Below, in pieces: positions 55,901 to 64,000 of a DNA stretch of 64,000 nt (the first letter of the stretch is position 1; each line of letters opens with the position of its first letter). The notes under the pieces are model-generated. The model was given only the letters and a program-made list of their open reading frames with translations, made no database searches and was not told the origin of the DNA. Source of the stretch: Cranoglanis bouderius (lineage: Eukaryota; Chordata; Actinopteri; Siluriformes; Cranoglanididae); NCBI GenBank assembly GCA_023630585.1, contig CM042535.1, positions 28,708,899 through 28,772,898 of the forward strand, read 5' to 3'. A program made the position numbers and the translations under genes.

Positions 55901-56416
55901 GTGAGACGGTTCCTGGGGTTGGCTGGCTATTATCGTAGGTTCGTGCCTAATTATTCGGACGTCACCAGCCCGCTGACTGATCTCACTAAAAAGGGGGCAC
56001 CAGACCCAGTCCAGTGGACGGAGCCGTGCCAACAGGCTTTCACTCAGGTAAAAGCTGCACTGTGTGGCGGACCACTTTTACATTCTCCTGACTTCTCTCT
56101 CCCTTTTGTTTTGCAGATGGATGCGTCGGACAGGGGGCTGGGAGCCGTGCTGTCCCAGGTGGTGGAGGGGGTGGAGCGCCCCATGCTGTACATCAGCCGC
56201 AAGCTCTCGGTACGGGAGACAAAGTACAGCACAATTGAGAAAGAGTGCCTGGCCATCAAGTGGGCGATCCTCGCCCTCCGCTACTATCTGCTAGGGCAGG
56301 CCTTCACCCTCTGTTCGGATCACGCCCCGCTCCAGTGGCTCCACCGCATGAAAGATGCCAACGCGCGGATCACTCGTTGGTACCTGGCACTTCAGCCTTT
56401 TAAGTTCGAGGTGAGA
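55901..56416 (+). pseudogene. RNase H of the Gmr1-type element, truncated
   Basis: FLGLAGYYRRFVPN leads into the connection domain, LQMDASDRGLGAVL gives the first RNase H Asp, EKECLAIKWAI the Glu and CSDHAPLQWL the second Asp. The sequence changes at 56416, after FKFEV, into receptor-upstream DNA identical to 33686 onward. The final Asp and 3' LTR are missing. Confidence 0.85.
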
Positions 56417-56867
56417 TCCTCAGGACAAAGACATTTGTGCTTTACAATTTCTCTGGAACAGGACAAGCTGCATTTTCTGTCTTATTAACTTAAAACAGAG
56501 AGAAAACATAGGTTGCTGAGGGAATGTTTGTATATACGTAACTGCTATTACATAAATGGTAACAGGATGTAGTCTTGCAGACTTTCTACAACATTAAATG
56601 GAACTATAAACAGCTAAAAATAAGACATGTCATTTTTTAACAAATGTATTTTACTAAAGAATTAAATTGTAATCATTGACAAATTGCTGTGGCATAAATG
56701 GAATAAAACACTTCTGGATATGTTGTTATGGAAAGTAATCAACTTCATGTCGGTCTGCTTAAAAGCATGATTTGAGTGATGTATAACAGCATTTTCCAAA
56801 ATGTATTATTCCTTACACATACCATACTTTATTACAGCACATAAAGAAGCAGACGAGAGAACAAGCC
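56417..56867. repeat. Receptor upstream block, duplicated from 33686
   Basis: Starting with atcctcaggacaaagacatttg it follows the 33686-33830 sequence closely, then includes the pre-exon region with the ttattacag acceptor at 56829-56837. The further upstream leader exons are absent because the Gmr1 element lies there. Confidence 0.75.
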
Positions 56868-57642
56868 ATGGACCTATTCAACTGTTTCAACCCTTACTTT
56901 TGGCCATGGTATTTCCTAAGGGCCTATGCAATCACCAAACTCATCCACCTGTCCATCTTCCTCATCACTGGTGTATGTGCGGGTTTTCCAGCTCTGCTTT
57001 GGGCTCTCAGTGTTCTGTACCACCATCATAAGAGCAGAGGTCAAATCTCACTCATCGCCATCTTCGTTCTACTCACTGACCTGCTGGAGCTGATTCTGAA
57101 TCCAGTCTTTGTAGTATACATGATCAAAGATGACAATGTAGCTTGTATTGTTTTCCACCTGTTAACTGGAGCTAGGCTCTGTGGGCATCTGCTTCACCAG
57201 CTGGTGGCATTAGAGTGCATTCTTACTGTAAAATATCCATCACTTGTTTTTATTTTCTCAACACCCTGCTCTATTACCCTATCTTTGTGTGTGGACGCAT
57301 CTTTGTGTGGCTGGTAGCAATTGGGTGTCAGTTCATACCAAGCCAAATTATTTATCAAATAAAGATATCTTTATGTGTGTTGCCTGTAATTGTGTGTGCA
57401 GTTACATGTTTAGTGACTTGTAAAGCCCCCCGTGACACCAACCAGGCCACAAACAGGAAGCCAGGAGCGTTAGTGTTAAGTGTTGCCATGTTTACTCTGA
57501 TCATTTTATATGTGCCATTTTCTTGACTTTATTTATTGATCTACCTTTTATGTTGGACGTTCTAGTAAGTATAAGACAGATTTCAGAGCCCCTACTGTGT
57601 GTTCTTGTCTGCAAGGAGTATCAGAGAAATCTTACCCTTTAA
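56868..57642 (+). pseudogene. Class A-like GPCR pseudogene, closest paralogue of the 253 aa receptor
   Basis: The ATG at 56868 is intact and the first ~135 residues nearly match the copy at 33905, including TDLLELILNP in TM2 and E-C-I at the DRY site. A small insertion in TM4 (ctttgtgtgtggacgcat, about 57286-57303) shifts the frame to a stop near 57315. TM4 to TM6 continue in a second frame to YVPFS, where one base is lost and TM7 is read in a third frame to TAA at 57640-57642. Two frame breaks suggest a recent pseudogene. Confidence 0.88.
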
Positions 57643-58651
57643 ATGTATTGTTCATGTAAAAACATATAAATAACAACAATATAATGGTAAATAATATAAA
57701 AATAATATTATAAGTAAATAAAATTTCTGTACATTACATATCACTTCTGTTGCTCTTTTTTTCCCCATTTAATGACTTCAGGTTTGTTGGTTCCTCAGTA
57801 AGTCATATGTGTGCATCCCGGGAACGACCTACCATGTTTGTGAGCATGAATACCAAACACGCTAAACAGAAACATTATAACCCTTTCGTTCGTTTTTTTT
57901 TTTTTTTTAATGACCATGGTGGTGCTGTAGCTCTTGGTTCCACAAAAATTCAAAAGAATCCACTTTAAGACATTTGTTAACAGCAAATAATTTGATGTGA
58001 ATGCCAAAAATGAAACATTTTCTTTTATTATATTGATGTCTTTTTATCATTGAAAGACAGGTCTTGGCTCTGCTAACACATTTATACCAAATTCTCCTGA
58101 TTATTGCTTACAAAAAGGAGTGGAATTGTAATAAAAATAGATTTGCTCATTAGGGGGATAAATGTTGATATTCCACATGAAAAGTAAAATCAGAAAAGGA
58201 ATAGAACAGGAACATGCAATGCTTGTGTGAAATGCTACTGTTATGAAGGACATCAGTAGACTGCTGTGTAAAAATGGTGTGGGGTTTAAGTAACCTTAAA
58301 TTATTTTAATGATGTGTTGAAATTGTTATTTGTTCGGGATACAATACCAGACTAGTTTCAGAGGTTTGTCAAATGGGACTGCACTGCTAGCTCAGAAATT
58401 AACGTTCAAGCTTCAACAAGGTTCCTAATTCTCAGCTGCTCAGTTATATGCCTTATGGTATTCTACCACACTTGTAAATTGTTTGTGTTAAAATCATCTT
58501 TTGAATTAATAAATATTAGCTATATCTCAAGAACATAAGAAAAAGAGCACAACAAGACACAGAAGAGTTAAAAAAAAACTGTATAACTTTATTATCAGTA
58601 CTGCAGTAACAATTACATTAAAAGGAGAAGAAAAGAGATGTAAAAGAAGTA
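57643..58651. other. Duplicated receptor 3' flank, no gene
   Basis: 57643-57960 matches 34680-35120. 57960-58505 is unique to this copy. From 58506 the match to 35274 onward resumes. Confidence 0.6.
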
Positions 58652-60213
58652 CAGCCGTGGCCAAAAGTTTTGGGAATGACACAAATATTAATTTTTACAA
58701 AGTCTGCTGCCTCAGTTTTTATGATGGCAATTTGCATATACTCCAGAATGTTATGAAGAGTGATCAGATGAATTGCAATTAATTTCAAAGTCCCTCTTTG
58801 CCATGAAAATGAATTTAATCCAAAAAAAAACATGTCCACTGCATTTCAGCCCTTCCACAAAAAGACCAGCTGACATCATGTCAGTGATTCTCTCATTAAC
58901 ACAGGTGAGAATGTTAACGAGGACAAGGCTGGAGATCACTCTGTCATGCTGATTGAGTTAGAATAACAGACTGGAAGCTTTAAAAGGAGGGTGGTGCTTG
59001 AAATTATTGTTCTTCCTCTGTTAACTATGGTTACCTGCAAGGAAACATGTGCAGCCATCATTGCTTTGCACAAAAAGGGATTCACAGGCAAGGATATTGC
59101 TGCTAGTAAGATTGCACCTAAATCAACCATTTATCGGGTCATCAAGACCTTCAAGGAGAGAGGTTCAACTGTTGTGAAGAAGGCTTCAGGGCGCCCAAGA
59201 AAGTCCAGCAAGCGCCAGGACTGTCTCCTAAAGTTGATTCAGCTGCGGGATCGGGGCAGCACCAGTGCAGAGCTTGCTCAGGAATAGCAGCAAGTAGGTG
59301 TGAGTGCGTCTGCACGCACAGTAAGGCAAAGACTTTTGGAGGATGGCCTGGTGTCAAGAAGGGCAGCAAAGAAGCTACTTCTCTCTAGGAAAAACATCAG
59401 GGACAGACTGCTATTCTGCAAAAAGTACAGGGATTGGACTGCTGAGGACTGGGGTAATGTCATTTTCTCTGATGAATCCCCTTTCCGATTGTTTGGGGCA
59501 TCTGGAAAAAAGCTTGTCCGGAGAAGAAAAGGTGAGCGCTACCATCAGTCCTGTGTCATGCCAACAGTAAAGCATCCTGAGAACACTCATATGTGGGGTT
59601 GCTTCTCAGCCAAGGGAGTGGGCTCACTCACAATTTTGCCTAAGAACACAGCCATGAATAAAGAATGGTACAAAAATATCGTCAGAGAGCAACTTCTCCC
59701 AACCATCCAAGAACAGTTTGGTGATGAACAATGCCTTTTCCAGCATGATGGGGCACCTTGCCACAAGGCAAAAGTGATAACGAAGTGGCTCGGGGAACAA
59801 AACATCGACATTTTGGGTCCATGGCCAGGAAACTCCCCAGACTTTAATCCCATTGAGAATTTGTGGTCAATCCTCAAGAGGCGGGTGGACAAACAAAAAC
59901 CCACAAACTCTGACAAACTCCAAGCATTGATTATGCAAGAATGGGCTGCCAACAGTCAGGATGTGGCCCAGAAGTTGATTGACAGCATGCCAGGGCGAAT
60001 TGCAGAGGTCTTGAAAAAGAAGGGTCAACACTGCAAATATTGACTCTTTGCATAAACTTCATGTAATTGTCAATAAAAGCCATTGACACTTATGAAATAC
60101 TTGTGATTATACTTCAGTAACAGTTAGTATCATCTGACAAAAAGATCTAAAAGCACTGAAGCAGTCGACTTTGTGAAAATTAATATTTGTGTCATTCTCA
60201 AAACTTTTGGCCG
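58652..60213 (+). mobile_element. Nearly complete Tc1-like transposon
   Basis: The left end cagccgtggccaaaagtttt, gggaatgacacaaatatta is inverted at the right (taatatttgtgtcattctca, aaacttttggcc). The right end lacks the last ~7 bases. Flanking TA at 58650-58651 and 60214-60215. An empty paralogous site is at about 35418-35425. It contains a transposase with a single stop, so it is one of the youngest insertions here. Confidence 0.88.
59027..60043 (+). pseudogene. Tc1-like transposase with one premature stop
   Basis: The ATG at 59027 opens the paired-type helix-turn-helix region (AIIALHKKGFTGKDIAAS, then SGRPRKS as the linker/AT-hook-like part). A TAG at 59285-59287 is the only break; the same frame continues to a TAA/TGA stop at 60043. 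Catalytic motifs are FSDESPF (first D), QHDGAPCH (second D) and NPIENLW (E). I count 35 residues between the second D and E, one more than the usual DD34E of Tc1. Cut-and-paste transposition at TA is expected for an intact relative. Confidence 0.88.
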
Positions 60214-60257
60214 TACAGAAAACTAAATATAAAACATTCTTAATTATTAGTTGTAAT

Positions 60258-61591
60258 TCTTCTTTTCCTTTCGGCTGTTCCCTTCAGGGGTCGCCACAGC
60301 GAATCATCTGCCTCCATTTAGCCCTATCCCCTTCATCCTCTTCTCTCAGACCGACTACCTTCATGTGCTCCTTCACTACATCCATAAAACTCCTCTTTGG
60401 TCTTCCTCTCGGCCTCCTGCCTGGCAGCTCTAACCTCAGCATCCCTTTGCCGATATATTCACTCTCCCTCCTCTGAACATGTCCAAACCATCTCAAAATG
60501 GCCTCTCTAACTTTGTCTCCAAAACATCTCACATGTGCTGTCCCTGTGATGTACTCATTCCTGATCCTATCCATCCTCATCACTCCCAAAGAGAACCTCA
60601 ACATCTTTAGCTCTGCTACCTCTAACTCTTCCTCCTGTCTTTTCCTCAGTGCAACTGTCTCCAAACCATACAACATCGCTGGTCTCACTACTGTCCTGTA
60701 CACCTTTCCTTTCATTCTTGCTGGTACTCTTTTATCACACAACAGACCTGACACTTTTTTCCACCCATTCCAACATGTCTGCACACGCTTCTTCACCTCT
60801 TTTCCACACTCCCCGTTGCTCTGGACTGTTGACCCTAAGTACTTAAAATCCTGCACCTTCTATATCTCTTCTCCCTGTACCCTCACTGTTCCACTTGGAT
60901 CCCTCTCATTCACACACATGTATTCTGTCTTGCTGCAACTAACCTTCATTCCTCTTCTCTCCAGAGCAAACCTCCACCTCTCTAGAGTTTCCTCCACCTG
61001 CTCCCTGCTCTCACTACAGATCACAATGTCATCCACAAACATCATAGTCCATGGAGATTCCTGTCTGACCTCATCTGTCAGCCTGTCCATCACCACCGCA
61101 AACAAGAAGGGGCTCAGAGCCGATCCTTGATGCAGTCCCACCTTCACTGTGAACTCCTCTGTCACACCTACCACACACCTTACCATTGTCCTACTGCTCT
61201 CATACATATCCTGCACCACTCTAACATACTTCTCTGCCACCACAGCTCCTCTCTTGGCACCCTGTCATATGCTTTCTCTAAATATACAAAGACACAATGC
61301 AGCTCTTTCTGACCCTCTCTGTACTTCTCCATCAACATTCTCAAAGCAAATATTGCATCTGTAGTGCTCCTTCTTGGCATGAAACCATACTGCTGCTCAC
61401 AAATGCTCACTTCTCCCCTTAGCCTTGCTTCCACTACTCTTTCCCACAACTTCATTGTATGGCTCATCAGCTTAATACCTCTGTAGTTTCCACAACTCTG
61501 CACATCTCCCTTGTTCTTAAAAATTGGCACCAAAACACTTCTCCTCCATTCCTCAGGCATCCTCTCACTCTCTAAGACCTTGTTGAACAAC
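60258..61591 (-). pseudogene. RTE-type LINE, 5' truncated
   Basis: The minus strand encodes RT blocks in three frames: WRRSVLVPIFKNKGD, NYRGIKLMSHTMK, then QQYGFMPRRSTTDAIF (61590-61180), then GLHQGSALSPFLFAVVMD and the catalytic FVDD (61243-60860), then a C-terminal region YLGSTVQSNGECGKEVKKRV...GHVQRRESEY (60856-60284). The 3' end runs into an aagaagaatta tail. The endonuclease part is absent. It sits in a segmental duplication and replaces about 560 bp present at 35455-36018. Confidence 0.88.
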
Positions 61592-62346
61592 CTATCTGTC
61601 TTATCTTGTCTGTGGTTAAAATGCTGGCAGTGATGTTAAACACAAACAAGCATCTACCTTCCCTTCTAATTAAAGACTTATTTTTCATTAATAATTGTGT
61701 GTCATTTAGCTCTCAGTGCTATTTTTCAGGCTTGAGATCAAGATCCCCTTTTAGGATTTCTTTTTTTTTTCTTTCTTTATACTTCATATCTCTAGGCTAG
61801 GGGGTAGTGTGGCAAGACAGAAGCCTTTTTTAGCCAAAAAATTTTTTAAAAAAATACATCCAATCTCCCAAAACCATGTGGAATAATGTGTTATGGTCTG
61901 ATGAGTCCAAAGTTGAATCTTTTGGCCATAATACCAAAAGATGTGTGATATGAATTTCAGAGAATAAAACTTTTATTTTCGTATTTTAAATGTTTGGTGG
62001 TCTGACTTAAAAACAGAGGTTAAACAAAGTGGATCCATCGATGTTAGCGAATCGTAAATGACCAGTAGAGGGCAGAGTAATGTGTATTAGAACTCCTTGG
62101 CACAGCAGCTATTAGTAGCAATGGAGCACTCAGGGTGTAGTTTCTGGGGAGTTGGGGGGATGTAACCCCATAGTAATCACAACTAGCAATTACAACCCCA
62201 TAACTGCCCCCCACCCCCCATTGCGCAAGTTTGTAATGCCCAGCTATTGCCTCATGACACAATGCTTGATTAGTGTCGTTTGTCTGGGAGAGCAGAGGTA
62301 GTTTTAAAGATGAAGAAAAGTGCTGCTCAGCAGACTATTGCTATTG
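61592..62346. repeat. Segmental duplication of 36018-36780
   Basis: A close copy of 36018-36780, including the Tc1 transposase crumb (61865-61935, WNNVLWSDESKVES.GHN). No gene. Confidence 0.65.
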
Positions 62347-62594
62347 CTGGGGGGTATTCCAGAAAGCTGGTTATGTGACATACCCAGGTAAATTTAACGG
62401 TAAGTTAGCTGATAACCTCAACTTTCGGTTCCAAAAACGGAGGTAACTTGTAACTATGGCAACTTGCTCTCTGAAGATAACCTGCTCCGGAGCAGGTTAT
62501 GTTCCAGGGTTAGTTCGTTTCAGAGAGGTCACTGAGCATGGCATGCCCTTTTGATGACGATCCTGTGGACATGGAAGCACAGATTATACAAGGT
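62347..62594 (+). mobile_element. PIF/Harbinger-like 5' end fragment
   Basis: Starts ggggtattccagaaagctgg and contains the ccggagcaggttatgttcc word. At 62538 an ATG opens MACPFDDDPVDMEAQII, a typical N-terminus of fish Harbinger nucleases. It is cut at about 62594, where the LTR-family fragment begins. Confidence 0.65.
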
Positions 62595-62930
62595 TTTTAA
62601 GATACACCTGGACCACTAGATCCACAAAGCCCGCAACTGTTTTGAGCTGCGTGGATCCACTGGTAAGGTGAAGCTCCACCCATTGGCGAGCAGAGCCGAC
62701 CAGACGAGAGAGGAGGAACCCCAACCACTGATCTTCGTTGGGTTTGGGGTCCTCCAAACTCAAAAAATAAAATTGTGCCTGCAAACAGAAGCATTGTGGC
62801 CAGGTGGTAAAGCCGTCATAATCGTCCGGGGGATGGACGAAAGTCCATTGAGGAAAAAAAAATGAATTATGTGCAGGCATTTTCAATGTGGCGTGGCGTG
62901 GCGTGCCCTCACTTTCCCCGCTGCATCCAT
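62595..62930 (-). pseudogene. Gag 5' fragment of the polymerase-less LTR family, copy C
   Basis: The start codon is 62930-62928 (MDAAGK context as in copies A and B), with a shift soon after. It then reads FPQWTFVHPPDDYDGFTTWPQ and WLGFLLSRLVGSARQWVELHL to 62595, where homology ends. The zinc-finger and repeat parts are missing, so it is a 5' fragment. Confidence 0.8.
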
Positions 62931-62935
62931 TTTTT

Positions 62936-62946
62936 GGCGGAGTATT
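62936..62946 (-). promoter_or_regulatory. Self-priming primer-binding site of copy C
   Basis: On the element strand aatactccgcc lies one base after the LTR, identical to copies A and B. Confidence 0.7.
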
Positions 62947-62947
62947 C

Positions 62948-63737
62948 TGTTACAACACTGGGGTTAGAAGGGAAGCAGGATGCACTCGCAGGGGAAAGTG
63001 GTCAGTTTATTAGGCACAGTGCAAATAAAAGGAACATTCAAAAGAAAGGGGACAGTCACACAAAAGTCCAAAATTAAACATGACAAAGATCCCAAAACAC
63101 GCTAGGGCAGTAATTCCAACAGGTTAGTCACTTATCTGAGCACTTACAGGGCAAAAATCCAGGAAATCTTGAAACAGTAATCCAAAGGCTTACAGGGCAA
63201 AAATCCAGGAAGTAACGAGACATAAATCCAAGAACCCAGGAATGCCGAGTAAACAAAAACATAAGAAACACTCGCGAGGCAAGGAGGTGGTTTGGGAACC
63301 ACGAACAATGAGCTACGGAACAAAACACAGGAAAAACACGCGAAGCAAGGAGGTGGTTTGGGAACCACGAACAATGAGCTTGAAACAATTCACCATTTTG
63401 ACTCTAATCTAAATTAAGGCTAATACTCCACACCGAAGTGGAAACGGAGCGGCGTGTTTAAACACACACAAAGAAATAAATGACACCTGAAACTCATGAT
63501 CACAAATTACAAGGCGAACCAATGAGGAAACGGGGCAGAGACATGACGCAACACAAAAACAAAAGCACATGGGGAAACACAGGAGGCGGAGACATGACGT
63601 GAATATGACAACACAAAGCACATGGCAAAGGTAAACAAACTGTGAGTCTTTGTGAATGGCACTGGAATGCACTCCTGTGGAATGCGGAAGTAGGCTATGT
63701 ACTATCTGTAGCGTAGCGAGATCGGGAGAACCTAACA
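62948..63737 (-). repeat. 5' LTR of copy C
   Basis: About 790 bp, ends TGTTAG and TGTAACA on the element strand. Contains a GTTTAAAC box (63457-63464) and the gtggagtatt initiation word (complement of 63422-63431). A ~75 bp direct repeat inside (about 63125-63190 and 63290-63375, ggaggtggtttgggaaccacgaac) is specific to this copy. Confidence 0.82.
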
Positions 63738-64000
63738 GTTGTTTCCAGCTTTAAACATTAATATCATGTGAGTGTGGTCTTATTAACACTTTAAATTAAT
63801 ACCTGGTAGTTGGAAGTTCCTGGTAATAATGTTGTTATTTACAATATAGCGTTAACTAAATGACGGTGTGCTAAAAAGCAAATTGATGCATTTTTACAAC
63901 TAAAAGCAGGTGGAAAAGTATGCTTTTTATTGGGCTTTATAATATTTTCATATGAGAACTTTTAACTTTTTTTTTTTTCATTTTACAAATATTTATACTA
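63738..64000. other. No feature recognised
   Basis: AT-rich end of the window. Confidence 0.4.

Larger units (their letters stand above)
51883..56416 (+). mobile_element. Gmr1-type Ty3/gypsy retrotransposon, 3' truncated
   Basis: Order seen: LTR, tRNA-Phe primer site, Gag with a SCAN-like domain, CCHC knuckle, aspartic protease, integrase, reverse transcriptase, RNase H. Integrase ahead of RT is the hallmark of the Gmr1 group of deuterostome gypsy elements, which have a copia-like order. At least four stops and four frameshifts make it inactive. It ends abruptly in RNase H at 56416 and has no 3' LTR. Confidence 0.88.

Noticed and set aside
60498..61130. 210-codon plus-strand frame
   Set aside because: Antisense of the RTE LINE reverse transcriptase, which has recognisable motifs on the minus strand.

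Overview
The window is vertebrate DNA of a teleost type. It is AT-rich and has long (CA)n, (AT)n and (AAT)n microsatellites, many Tc1/mariner and miniature DNA transposons, tRNA-derived SINEs, an RTE-type LINE, and Ty3/gypsy and BEL/Pao LTR elements. The repeat mix suggests an otophysan, possibly a catfish, but that is inference and no species-diagnostic gene is present. There is no operon structure. The host component is a tandem family of small single-coding-exon seven-transmembrane receptors. Almost everything else is mobile DNA.

Receptor array: six related class A-like GPCR copies lie at about 2.6-6.9 kb, 14.5-15.3 kb, 22.96-23.85 kb, 33.9-34.7 kb, 38.8-39.4 kb (minus strand) and 56.9-57.6 kb. 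Only the copies at 22959 (297 aa) and 33905 (253 aa) are open throughout. The others have frameshifts, a lost start codon, a truncation or a retroelement insertion. Most units carry recurrent upstream non-coding exons with splice signals and a ~150-200 bp inverted repeat, so the array grew by segmental duplication. The blocks 33.69-36.78 kb and 56.42-62.34 kb are clear paralogues. The second is enlarged by a Tc1 element and an RTE LINE.

Retroelements: one LTR family occurs as two full copies (3169-6688 minus, 45324-49180 plus), a 5' fragment (62595-63737 minus) and related solo LTRs (1353-2122, 10262-10950, possibly 11647-12176). Its internal region has no polymerase. It encodes a sushi-like Gag piece joined to a C6H2 zinc finger whose spacing matches the N-terminal finger of methionine aminopeptidase 1, followed by long 14- and 26-residue repeats. 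It also shows a Tf1/sushi-style self-priming signature. A separate Gmr1-type gypsy element (51883-56416) has integrase ahead of reverse transcriptase, a SCAN-like Gag and a tRNA-Phe primer site. It is cut off within RNase H and abuts the last receptor copy.

DNA transposons: the most unusual element spans about 41.8-50.9 kb. It has ~400 bp imperfect terminal inverted repeats and a broken ~950-residue protein with D, D and E motifs typical of a transposase, which I could not assign to a superfamily. The polymerase-less LTR element sits inside its last codons, flanked by an exact 5 bp target duplication, and a SINE sits further downstream. Other pieces are Tc1 elements (157-1064, 58652-60213 and fragments), MITEs, a Harbinger 5' end (62347) and a BEL/Pao integrase fragment (18.7-19.7 kb).
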